A stretch of 15,000 nt of DNA from Cristatella mucedo. Its lineage: Eukaryota; Bryozoa; Phylactolaemata; Cristatellidae. The stretch spans positions 295,001 through 310,000 of the forward strand of contig WPIO01000098.1 in NCBI GenBank assembly GCA_009760855.2, in the 5' to 3' direction. The notes beneath the pieces are model-generated. The model made no database searches, was not told the origin of the DNA, and was given only the letters and a program-made list of their open reading frames with translations. Below, one piece after another: positions 7,855-15,000 of this stretch; the first letter of the stretch is position 1, and the number at the start of each line of letters is the position of its first letter. A program made the position numbers and the translations under genes.

Positions 7855-8985
7855 CATTGCCATTTGTTGGATTGCCAGGGAAAATCTAGGATTTCACTTT
7901 TATGCGGATGACACTCAGTTGTACCTTTGTTTGATTCCTCCCAGCATTCGAGCACCTCAAATTCTCTCAACTCACTTTCTGCATGTATTGATGACACCCG
8001 CCCATGGATGGTAGCCAATTTCCTAAAACTAAACGATGATAAAACTAACTTACTAGTTATGGGCAAACCCAATGTGATTCTGAAATTGGAAACGCTGACG
8101 CTCAACATTGGCTCTGCGAGCATATCTTCCGTTGAATCAGCTCGAAATCTAGGTGTCATGTTCCAAAGCGACCTATCGTTAGACGACTACATCAGCTCCA
8201 CCGTCAAATCTGCCTACTTTTAGCTACATAAAATTGCTATAATTCTGGCTTATTTAGATAAAGATACCACGCCTAAGTTGGTCGATGCATTCGTGACATC
8301 CCGTCTCGAATTTTGCAACTCACTGCTTACTGGCCTACCGGCATGTGCGATCAGGCGATTGCAGCTGGTGCAAAACTCCGCAGCTAGGCTTGTCTGTCGT
8401 GAGCGTCGCAGTTGCCACATTACTCCACTTCTCGCCGATCTGCACTGGCTACCAGTCAAGCAACGGATCGACTTCAAGGTTTTGTCTCCCACTTTAAGGT
8501 CACTTCATTCTTTGGCGTCAGCCTATCTCTCAGATCTAATCCCCCATCAGGCCAAGCATCGTGCCACCCGCTTTTCGGAGTCCAACAGTCTACCAACACC
8601 TCGTACAAACCTCAAATCCTTTGGAGACCGTGCATTTAGTTCGTATGCTCCCAAAGCCTGGAGCTCCCTCCTGACTTGCGTCAGAACATCCCCTGACGAC
8701 CAAATTTAAAAAGAACTTGAAAACACACCTATTTAGAACAGCATTTAGTGGGTCCCTGTGATTTGTCCTTGATGTGCTTATGCGTGCTGACACTGTGCAT
8801 GCTGCCACTAACCACATTTGCATGCTGACCCTGTGCAAGTCATGTTATTCATGTTGTTTGTTTACCAAGCATGATTTTACTCACGATTCAATTGGTTTTC
8901 CCTTTGCAGCAAATGTAAAGCGCCTAGAAAGAGATTGAGTTCTCTGAGGGCGTTTTATCAAGTGCATTGGTATTTTTATTAGAAT
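7855..8985 (+). pseudogene. L2-group ORF2 3' half with complete 3' UTR and tail
   Basis: A 5'-truncated copy that starts inside the RT core. GFHFYADDTQLYL carries the YADD box at 7901-7912. After a frame change near 7930 come LNSLSACIDDTRPWM, LKLNDDKTNLLVMG (about 8026-8065) and ARNLGVMFQSDLSLDD (about 8140-8187). A TAG at 8221 interrupts. SRLEFCNSLLTGLP (8299-8340), LVQNSAARLV, HITPLLADLHWLPV and SFGDRAFSSYAPKAW follow to about 8663. One base shift near 8698 leads to TKFKKNLKTHLFRTAF and a terminal TGA at 8759. The ~155-base 3' UTR and tail to about 8985 match 4103-4446. Only two or three breaks disturb this copy, so it is younger than the one at 5190-7624. Confidence 0.85.
8917..8956 (+). 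other. Conserved two-tier stem-loop in the L2 3' tail
   Basis: As RNA, AAAGCGCC (8917-8924) pairs fully with GGCGTTTT (8949-8956), including one G-U pair. Inside it AGAGA (8930-8934) pairs with TCTCT (8941-8945) around a six-base loop. The copy at 4380-4419 keeps the same layout (inner arms 4393-4397 and 4404-4408, loop six bases). 3' stem-loops are known reverse-transcriptase recognition sites in L2-clade elements of vertebrates; the same role here is inferred. Confidence 0.6.
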
Positions 8986-9648
8986 AAAAAAGGTGAAGGT
9001 TGGCTGATTAGTAGCCTCATTTATATAGCTGCAAGATAGCCTATGTGGCTATCGCCACCACTTGCATTAGGCAATAAAGATCGCCCATTGCACGACTCCA
9101 GCCTTCGACCTGTGCGGTGTGAAGAGCTCGCACTCCTGGCGGCGGCATCTCGCCGGTCAGAGCAGAAGTTGCTCGAAATCTCTACTTCGTTTCGTCTCGA
9201 CACGTGTCATCGTGGCTCGCCGACGGCACCGTGGGCTGCCCGGCCGCGCTATACGTTATCCAACCGCCGCGCCCGCGCTCGCCTGCAGCGACGGCACGCC
9301 CGAGCAGCCGCTGAGCGGCGGCGGCCGCCGCGTGGATCGGATTAGCGGCTATCGGCCAACTCGAAGCCCGCAGGGGGCGACTCGTACGCCGAGCGAGCCC
9401 GCCGCCGCGGGCTTTCGAGTTTGGCGCGGCGACGCCGGGCGACGCCAGGCGACGCTAGCGCGGTGTCAGCGCGTGCAGTCGACCGACGCGACTCGCATTT
9501 CGCCCATTCCCGTCAGCCGGAGGTGCGCAGCCCCTTTCATGTAGCGGGCGCGCGCTCGCCTACCACGCCTCCGACCCGCCGCCCGCGCCGCCGCCCCCCC
9601 CCCGCGCCACGCTCACCAGAGCGCCTAGCGCTGCTTCGGCGGCGGCTT
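8986..9648. other. CpG-rich sequence, no recognised gene
   Basis: An A-rich run and AT-rich flank follow the L2 tail. GC content then rises sharply from about 9100, with abundant CpG. Open frames of 100-140 codons occur in several phases on both strands and are rich in Arg, Ala, Pro and Ser, as expected of GC-rich non-coding DNA. None shows a domain, so I call no gene. A run of ten C lies at 9594-9603. The block could be a CpG island, but no core promoter element is convincing. Confidence 0.45.
9428..9457. repeat. 10-bp tandem repeat, three copies
   Basis: GGCGACGCCG, GGCGACGCCA and GGCGACGCTA follow one another at 9428-9437, 9438-9447 and 9448-9457, inside the CpG-rich block. Confidence 0.8.
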
Positions 9649-9713
9649 GCTCTCTCGCCCTGCTGCCTGCGCCACCCGCTAGGTGGCGCAGGCAGCAGGG
9701 TGAAAGAGAGAGC
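9649..9713. repeat. Strong long-stem hairpin
   Basis: The left arm 9649-9676 and the right arm from 9682 are reverse complements. The inner 19 positions next to the five-base loop (CGCTA, 9677-9681) pair perfectly, and the outer part continues with about two differences into a GAGA-rich end. It could form a ~28-bp stem. As RNA it would resemble a small precursor hairpin in size, but the near-perfect stem and very short loop are also typical of a palindromic repeat or tiny foldback element. Confidence 0.85.
9676..9689 (+). promoter_or_regulatory. CTCF-like core site inside the hairpin
   Basis: CCGCTAGGTGGCGC fits every position of the animal CTCF core CCRSYAGRKGGCRS. It spans the loop and the start of the right arm of the hairpin at 9649-9713. 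Under equal base frequencies such a match is expected about once per two million sites, but this block is GC-rich and binding is not shown. Weaker matches lie at 10758-10771 (13 of 14) and about 12461-12474 (12 of 14). Confidence 0.3.
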
Positions 9714-10030
9714 TTCCGTCGATTGCGCTCCCTCGGCAGTTCGTAGAAATAGACACGACCAGAGACGGCGTACAGCCGGCCTGCGTGCGCCGCAACTGCG
9801 GCGCGGCGCGCACGCGCGAGGGTGACGCGCGTTAGACGAGCGTCGCGTTTGGGCGACTCGTAGCAACCTGTTGCAGCGCGCCTGCCTCGCACCGGCGTGC
9901 AGAGCTGCTGACAACCAGTCTAACGGCGCGACAGCTGTGTGACGGGGGGGGGGAGTCGGGGCGTCGGGGGGGGATGTCGCTGACACGAGCGGACAGACAA
10001 GCATTTCCGGACTGGTCTGGACGGAGCAGC
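9714..10030. other. CpG-rich sequence with two G runs
   Basis: No gene is recognised. CpG density remains high, with palindromic words such as GCGCGGCGCGC. G runs occupy 9944-9953 (ten G) and 9966-9973 (eight G). Together with nearby GGG triplets they could form a G-quadruplex on the plus strand. Open frames in this stretch are low-complexity. Confidence 0.45.
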
Positions 10031-10440
10031 GTCCGTCCGTCCGCCAGTCTAATCTATGAATCAAATTATCTGTCTACATATAAATCTATTTTTTGGATTG
10101 TGTATCTTTATTTTTTCTTGTCCGTCCGTCCGTCTGTTTATTCATCCATCCTTCCGTCCATCCACCCAATCTATCTATCAGCTTATCTATCTATCCGTCT
10201 GCCTAAATATTATATACCACTTTTGGATTATCCTTCTACCTTTCATTATTTTTTTGTCTTGCCGTCATTCTCTCTTAATATTTTGCTATCTTCCCCCTTT
10301 ATATTCTTGATGTGTATCTATCTCTATGTCTACCTCTCTCTTTCTCTCTCCCTCTCTCTCCATCACGATCACTGCATCTGCCTGTATCCTCATCTCTACT
10401 TGCGTTTCTAACGCTAACTCTCTGTTTGTTCTCTCCTCCT
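10031..10440. repeat. Pyrimidine-biased tetranucleotide repeats
   Basis: Imperfect arrays of TCCG, ATCC and TATC units run through 10031-10045, 10120-10170 and 10170-10205. They are followed by T/C-rich sequence with short TCTC and CTCTCT tracts to about 10440. The strand is strongly C+T rich. Long open frames here encode only Ser/Leu/Tyr/Ile-rich peptides and are not genes. Confidence 0.75.
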
Positions 10441-10768
10441 TTCACACCCGCGATGCTTAGAGGTTATTATATAACACAATAGTTTTGCTGTGACCGGCGA
10501 TCGGCCATTATCTGCTCCAGGCCTCAAACTGCGACAAAGCACTACATTTCCATTTTAAAAGGGCCGCCACAAATGTCGCATATCCTTTACAACTAGTTCA
10601 AGAGCTAGAAGCTACGTCGGTATAAAGCAGGGTAAAATAACCGATTGTATTTCGCGGGCACTATAGAAACTTCGGCAGGCCGCGCTAACTGGCGAACGCA
10701 CGTAGCAGACATGTGCTCAATCCGTCATCCCTCACCGAACTGCTGCGCCCTCGTGCGCCGCCAGATGG
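10441..10768. other. Unassigned sequence
   Basis: A balanced-composition stretch between two pyrimidine repeat regions. I see no gene, tRNA or known repeat. TTATTATATAA near 10463-10475 and a TATAAA near 10620 are chance-level TATA words with no start element or reading frame after them. Confidence 0.45.
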
Positions 10769-11276
<508 letters not shown>

Positions 11277-11660
11277 GCAAAATTAATCACCCGCCCTGCG
11301 ATTTTCTTTTTCTTAAGCACTTTGGCAGGTGTCTGATGGTATTTTCTTTGGTCCAACGCTGAGCAGCCCATTTCCAGTGTTTGCTCTCGGCAACGGAGAT
11401 AGTTAGCTCTCCACCAGCCGTTTTTCGATTGGCTACCGATTCCTCGGCTGTTTTCAAGTTACAGCCTCGTTTCTGAGCGTCGGCCGCGACCGCGAACCTC
11501 GCGTATTATTCTTTCCATCGGTCACGCTGAAGCACTTGGGACGCTGCTTCCCGAGTAACCGCAATAGTTTGCTGCACAACACGCTGCACTTCGCTTTCTG
11601 GGTGCTTGGAAAGGCTGTACCGCTGGCTCGCCGACCGTTGCTTTTCAGCGCAGCTAGTGT
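11277..11660. other. Unassigned sequence
   Basis: Mixed-composition DNA follows the CT tract and becomes more CpG-rich towards 11640. No gene, tRNA, known repeat or convincing splice site is seen. Overlapping open frames of about 95-100 codons on both strands have no protein features. Confidence 0.45.
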
Positions 11661-11710
11661 GAACCGCCGCGGAAGTGGCAGCAAGTTTGAACCGCGGCGG
11701 CAGTGGCAGC
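11661..11710. repeat. 22-bp direct repeat, two copies
   Basis: GAACCGCCGCGGAAGTGGCA at 11661-11680 (continuing to 11682) recurs as GAACCGCGGCGGCAGTGGCA at 11689-11708 (to 11710). Twenty of 22 positions agree, with a six-base spacer. Confidence 0.75.
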
Positions 11711-11765
11711 CTATTAGTCCCCCTCCCTCCGCGCGGGCTGCGGCTCTTTCCCCCAACTTCTCACA

Positions 11766-11767
<2 letters not shown>

Positions 11768-11801
<34 letters not shown>
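11768..11801. repeat. AT dinucleotide microsatellite, 17 units
   Basis: An uninterrupted AT repeat of 34 bases, flanked by GC-rich sequence on both sides. Open frames crossing it read Tyr-Ile repeats and are artefacts. Confidence 0.98.
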
Positions 11802-11804
<3 letters not shown>

Positions 11805-12554
11805 ATTGGAAGTTCAACGCTAGAGCGACAGGTGCAGCCTCGCAGAGCTATAGCTGTGGCTGCCGCAGCACAGCGAGGCGGATGTTCGCAAGCGCGGCGC
11901 GAGCAGAGCGAGGTCGAAAGGTTGATCTTCGCGGCGGAACGCTTAGAGTCGCGCCAGAGCGGCGGTGCAAAATAAGCGCACCGCATTAGCTCGTTATGCG
12001 CAAAGGTGCGCGAAAAAGCCACCTGCTGCTGCTGCTGTTGCTGCGAGGCGTAGCCTGGTCGCCATCTGGATATCGTCGCGGTTAGGAGCGCCGAGCGAGG
12101 TCATCCGGTCCGGCGCGCCCGAGCGCAGTGGCGAGTGGGGCGAAGGGGGCGCGATCGCGAGCGTCGCATCAAAGGTCCGGGTGGGCTCGCTCGCACGCAC
12201 GCGCACTCGCACGCACCCGGCTTGTCCTCCTCGGCGAAATCGTGTCCATCGGACGCACCCGTCGCCTCGCTTCTGACGTCATAGCCGACCGACCCGCTGC
12301 CGCTGTAGCTCCGTCGACTGCAATGCCGCTGCGATTGACCTGCTCCGCGCCTCGCGCGTCTAAGAAGCAATAGGTGCCAATCGATCAAAGGTAGAAAAAC
12401 GGCGGTGGCTGCGGCGGCGGTGTGGAAAGGAGAGCGGCCGCGGCAAATACGTCTGCTCGCTGAGCAGATGGCGCCGCCGTGAGCTGCCGGCGGCTCCATG
12501 CCGCACGAGTACTACTGGCACGCGCGGCATTGAGCTTAGCAGTCCGAGAGGTGC
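11802..12554. other. CpG-rich sequence, no recognised gene
   Basis: High GC and CpG content with short repeats: CTG units at 12023-12043 (five CTG, one TTG, one CTG), GCAC/ACGC words at 12190-12215 and CGG words near 12400-12420. A perfect 7-bp hairpin (GCGGTGC at 11962-11968 with GCACCGC at 11978-11984) and a weak CTCF-like word near 12461-12474 are present. Open frames of 80-130 codons exist on both strands but are Arg/Ala-rich without domains. This could be a CpG island of a gene lying outside the window. Confidence 0.4.
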
Positions 12555-12610
12555 AGTAAGAGATCACCCACGGCGGGACTCGAACTCACGAAGCTGCGCC
12601 AAGCGGTTTT
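12555..12610 (-). mobile_element. tRNA-derived SINE fragment (B box)
   Basis: On the minus strand GAGTTCGAGTCC (12576-12587) is a good RNA polymerase III B box. It is followed by CGCCGTGGGTGATCTC, which resembles the GCGGTTGGTGATTCC after the B box of the SINE at 12903. TTGGCGCAGC just upstream (about 12593-12602) looks like an A box but sits only about ten bases from the B box, so the intervening tRNA part is deleted. It cannot be a functional tRNA. Confidence 0.5.
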
Positions 12611-12646
12611 CCGGTTGAAATCAATCCTTCCGGTTGAAATTGAATA
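12609..12646. repeat. 19-bp tandem duplication
   Basis: TTCCGGTTGAAATCAATCC (12609-12627) is followed by TTCCGGTTGAAATTGAATA (12628-12646). The first 13 positions are identical. It borders the SINE fragment on its minus-strand 5' side. Confidence 0.75.
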
Positions 12647-12902
12647 AAGCCTTGCTGCGCCTGCCTTTGGTGAGCGGCGGAAAAGCGTAAATAGAACCTG
12701 GCCAGGATTATTCGCGATTGCTCAAAACATGGTCAATATGAGTTTAAAGATAATCAGAAAGTCTGTACGTTCTATGCTCACCACCTCAGTACGGGTTCAT
12801 CTTTTGTCGCGGATGAATAGATTTAATACAATTAGAATTGTGTTTGTTGCATAAGAAAATTAGTGAATATAATTTTGAAATACCTTTTCATTTTTCTTAT
12901 GA
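12647..12902. other. AT-rich unassigned sequence
   Basis: An AT-rich stretch between two SINE pieces. It holds a generic AATAAAG polyadenylation-like word at about 12643-12649. No gene or recognised repeat is seen. Confidence 0.4.
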
Positions 12903-13100
12903 GCCGTGATGGCACACTAGGTAAGGCGATTGCTTACCACGATCTCGGTCTCGAGGTCATGGGTTCGAATCCTGCGGTTGGTGATTCCGTATCGCCGCTA
13001 CGAGCGGCGGTAAGTAGCCGTAAAGGCTCTTCTGTCGCTATACAAAAAGAGGCTGCTGAATCAGCGTGTATTATAATACGAATTTATCACCACTGTCAAA
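12903..13100 (+). mobile_element. tRNA-derived SINE, type II tRNA-like head
   Basis: The head has an A box (TGGCACACTAGG, 12910-12921) and a B box (GGTTCGAATCC, 12962-12972) about 40 bases apart. TAAGGCGATTGC follows the A box, and TCGGTCTCGAGGTCAT sits where a long variable arm would be, as in tRNA-Leu or tRNA-Ser. The anticodon stem does not pair properly, and the acceptor end does not close, so it is not a working tRNA. The body after 12980 is unrelated to tRNA; its 3' end is uncertain, and I see no clear A-rich or L2-like tail. Confidence 0.6.
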
Positions 13101-13734
13101 GAAACCTAACCTTGCTTATCGGTTGGGCGACGGACGGATGTGCTAAGCCCGTGGACATTTGGACCCGCTTCCAAAGCAAAGCTGGAACTTTCAGGGACTT
13201 TTTACCGGTTGCTTGTGGCTAATTTTCATAAAGACCTGCGGTCTTTACCAGCCATGTTGACCAGCTAGCTTTCGAAGCAATGAATTGCGAGTCGTTAGGA
13301 TCAAACCTATCAAAATGTAAGCGCACTCATCGCAGACAATAAAGATAAAAACAAGCAACTAAGGAAGCCACTTTGTGCCGCGCTGCTACAGTGACTCAGC
13401 AGAAACGTTGCAGGCAGCAATCGTTACAGCAGGAGGAAGTTCAGAAGCATCTATCACAGCTCAGCGAACACCTCACCTGTGACAAGTTCAAACCGGTAGA
13501 GTGCGCCGGCGACACTCGGACGCATGGCATCCCATGACGTCACAGGAGACAGGTGATCTCGTCATGTCACAGGACATCTCATGTCGTGCTGTGGAGTCGA
13601 AGCCCGACAATAAGCCGAGCTCAACAGCTAGGCTGGGCTTAACCGCTGGGTCACTCTGGCTACAACATAATGCCAGCCCGACGTTTTCCCTGATTTTTCT
13701 GGGGAATTAAGACAGTCTTTCATAGCCGCTTGGC
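13101..13734. other. Unassigned sequence with one perfect hairpin
   Basis: No gene is recognised. TAAAGACC at 13229-13236 pairs exactly with GGTCTTTA at 13240-13247 around TGC. A direct repeat of GTCACAGGA words lies at 13540-13575. The 69-codon open frame at 13501-13710 has no recognisable domain. Part of the SINE body may extend into the left end. Confidence 0.4.
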
Positions 13735-14335
13735 TTCATATCAGTAAAGTCAGAAGTGCAAAGTCGTCGAGTATGTCAGCTAGTGTAGCGTTGCCGCAAT
13801 CTACCAACGACGACAGGTTGGAAGGAGACTGAGTCACAGAGCGAAGCAGACACTATCGCACGGACAGCATCGATGCCAAGGGTCTTGAGGTTTCGCGATT
13901 CATGGGTGATTTTAGATGCGCAAGAGAGCACCCATTGTAGACTGAATGTGATTTGCATGTGGTAAGGTAAGCAGAATTTGTTAATAATTGGTGATGATAG
14001 TGTGCAGTTGCAGAATAAAATCTGGTCGAGTGTGTGCGATCCTTGATGTGAGTACGGCCATGCACATGAGCCACAGGAGACACTGTGTCAGTCAATGCAC
14101 GAAATTTGGTGCTGAAGGCGTCATGAGAAAATTTTCAAAATGAATTTCGAAATCACCGCGACGAGGAAGGATGAATGTCTCGCGCACACAGAATCGAAAT
14201 GAGGTCAGAGAAATCTGACATAAAAGGAGGTACCATCCATCCATTGGTGGGCGATGGACTACTGCCGCCATCGGTAGCTTGCTGTCGGGCGAAGTCAAGA
14301 CTATAGATTCGAAAGCCTAGTGAAGTCAAGACAGT
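13735..14335 (-). pseudogene. L2-group endonuclease relic, inverted
   Basis: Read on the minus strand from 14335 this follows the endonuclease piece at 3600-4062 closely. PMAAVVHRPP lies near 14240-14272, then QISLTSFRF, then GDFEIHFENFL near 14127-14158, which keeps the catalytic GDF where the other copy has SSF. VSPVAHVHG follows near 14065-14090, then FSLQWVLSCASKI near 13910-13955 and IDAVRAIV near 13850-13875. It then runs further than the other copy to NATLADILDDFALLT near 13745-13780, the link into the RT region, where it stops. Frameshifts and a small insertion of an ATCC-type repeat at about 14232-14243 disable it. Neither the RT part nor the tail is present. Confidence 0.8.
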
Positions 14336-14464
14336 CTAAGAGAAGCCCGCGTCTATCTCACTGCCGAACGCAACGTCCCGCCGCGGGGAGGTGCCCGCTG
14401 CCGCAGAGAGCGCTTCGTGCAGCGGGCGCTTCGGGATCCTGGATCGGCCGAATGGCCACCGCGC

Positions 14465-14476
14465 GGCGCATGCGCC
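14465..14476. promoter_or_regulatory. GC palindrome, NRF1-like
   Basis: GGCGCATGCGCC is a perfect 12-bp palindrome with the GCGCATGCGC core bound by NRF1/Ewg-type factors at CpG-rich animal promoters. It lies about 300 bases upstream of the small ATG ORF at 14766. Binding is not shown. Confidence 0.3.
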
Positions 14477-14502
14477 TCGCCGTAATCCGCCGCCGCCGCG
14501 AG

Positions 14503-14543
14503 AGCGCATCGAGGCTCTCTCTCTCTCTCGATCTCGATGCGCT
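14503..14543. repeat. Perfect 11-bp inverted repeat around a TC tract
   Basis: AGCGCATCGAG (14503-14513) is the exact reverse complement of CTCGATGCGCT (14533-14543). The 19-base spacer is mostly a TC repeat. A second, smaller palindrome, CGCGCG-CTCTCT-CGCGCG, lies at 14605-14622. Confidence 0.75.
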
Positions 14544-14765
14544 TCGGTTGCAATTGCTAGCGATAAGTTGGTCGCGTAGAGCCGCACGTCGTGGATTACT
14601 CATCCGCGCGCTCTCTCGCGCGTTTGGAAGCTCGCTCTGCAAGGAGAAAGCTCTAAGCCGAGCGCACAGTTGACAAGCGCTGCTGCTGTTCCTGTTTGCT
14701 GTTGTTTGTTGAGCAGCGTCGGACTCGGACGAATCGGCGAAAGCGAGCGAGACGCGCGCGCGAAA

Positions 14766-14876
14766 ATGGCCGCCAGAATGACCGCCTCAGGGAGCTCGGG
14801 TCAGAAGAAGGGATCAGAAGGTTCGAGATCAGAAGGCCTCGAGCCGGCAGGGCCGCCGGTTGGCGACGTGCGCTGA
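14766..14876 (+). CDS. Small ORF (36 codons), possibly an upstream ORF
   Basis: ATG at 14766 is in a good animal start context (GCGAAAATGG, purine at -3 and G at +4), with a second in-frame ATG four codons on. The 36-residue peptide starts MAARMTASGSSGQKKGSEGS and ends in GDVR before TGA at 14874-14876; it is Gly/Ser-rich, with no domain recognised. The stop lies 32 bases before the splice donor at 14909. If the exon is real, this would be an upstream ORF in a 5' UTR rather than the main product. Confidence 0.15.
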   Translation: MAARMTASGSSGQKKGSEGSRSEGLEPAGPPVGDVR

Positions 14877-14908
14877 GAGTCGAGCGCGAACGGGCGAGGC
14901 GAGGCGAG

Positions 14909-15000
14909 GTGAGTGCAGGAGCGACAGGTTCACCGGGTGCGCGGAAAGCCGAGCGGGTGCGTCTTCAGCTGAGACTCGCACGATGGAAAGCAGGTGGTCA
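14909..15000. other. Possible intron start
   Basis: GC-rich sequence after the donor-like GTGAGT. Nothing further is recognised to the end of the window; CGAGGCGAGGCGAGG just before it (14895-14909) is a small 5-bp repeat. Confidence 0.2.

Larger units (their letters stand above)
14340..14908 (+). promoter_or_regulatory. Possible CpG-island promoter and 5' UTR exon
   Basis: A CpG-rich block ends in a consensus splice donor, GCGAG followed by GTGAGTGC, with the intron starting at 14909. Upstream lie the NRF1-like palindrome, hairpins and GCTGCTGCTG/TGTTTGTTG simple sequence. This is the layout of a broad animal promoter with a mostly non-coding first exon spliced to a coding exon beyond the window. 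No TATA box or initiator is convincing, and other GC-rich blocks here lack a gene, so this is an inference. Confidence 0.25.

Noticed and set aside
9043-10064. Open frames of 100-175 codons on both strands in the CpG-rich block
   Set aside because: They overlap in many phases, are Arg/Ala/Pro-rich and have no domain or homologous block; GC-rich DNA has few stop codons.
9974-10411. 145-codon frame with apparent hydrophobic segments
   Set aside because: The Tyr/Leu/Ser/Ile richness comes from TATC, TCCG and TCTC repeats, not from a membrane protein.
10463-10626. TATA boxes near 10465 and 10621
   Set aside because: No initiator, ORF or splice donor follows in a sensible arrangement.
12962-12972. 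A functional tRNA gene
   Set aside because: A and B boxes are present, but the anticodon stem and acceptor stem do not pair; a SINE head fits better.
13229-13247. Rho-independent terminator or histone 3' stem-loop
   Set aside because: The stem is perfect but there is no T run and no neighbouring gene, and the sequence does not fit the histone stem-loop.

Overview
The window looks like repeat-dense nuclear DNA from an animal. Every convincing protein match is a decayed, intron-less relic of a non-LTR retrotransposon of the L2/CR1 group (apurinic-type endonuclease, reverse transcriptase with a YADD catalytic box, 3' tail ending in an ATT-rich simple repeat). tRNA-derived SINE pieces with RNA polymerase III A and B boxes are also present. 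There are no operons, no Shine-Dalgarno-led genes, no CRISPR array and no phage or plasmid genes. Very long CT and AT simple repeats, CpG-rich blocks and L2 relics would suit an arthropod such as a tick, but the species cannot be fixed from this sequence and that placement is inference.

Layout. 1-190: GC-rich stretch, weakly similar to the sequence upstream of the endonuclease relic at 3.2 kb. 378-1178: two diverged copies of an unknown ~315-bp repeat facing each other, with a solo L2 tail between them. 1207-2019: mostly unassigned, with a small possible coding relic. 2020-2087: 17-bp tandem repeat. 2088-8985: a nest of L2 pieces: a split reverse-transcriptase C-terminal piece (2088-2740), an endonuclease piece (3245-4062), a short inverted tail (4069-4102), a 3' end (4103-4446), a minus-strand 3' half meeting it tail to tail (4447-5172), the longest copy, from a second lineage (about 5190-7624), and a 3' half with complete tail (7855-8985). 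8990-10030: CpG-rich DNA with a strong hairpin holding a CTCF-like core. 10031-10440: pyrimidine-biased tetranucleotide repeats. 10769-11276: a ~508-bp CT tract. 11277-12554: unique-looking and CpG-rich DNA with an AT dinucleotide tract. 12555-13100: two SINE-like pieces in opposite orientation. 13735-14335: minus-strand endonuclease relic. 14340-15000: CpG-rich block with hairpins, a small ATG ORF and a consensus splice donor, possibly a promoter with a non-coding first exon.

How the parts relate. None of the L2 copies can encode an active protein; all carry stops and frameshifts. At least two L2 lineages were active here. One, represented by most fragments, shares a conserved two-tier stem-loop in its 3' tail, which probably served as the reverse transcriptase's template-recognition element. 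Later insertions landed in or beside earlier ones. I found no intact host protein-coding gene and no convincing new biological system. The most interesting structures are the tail-to-tail L2 near-palindrome, the inverted unknown repeat pair, the conserved 3' stem-loop, and the hairpin with the CTCF-like site.
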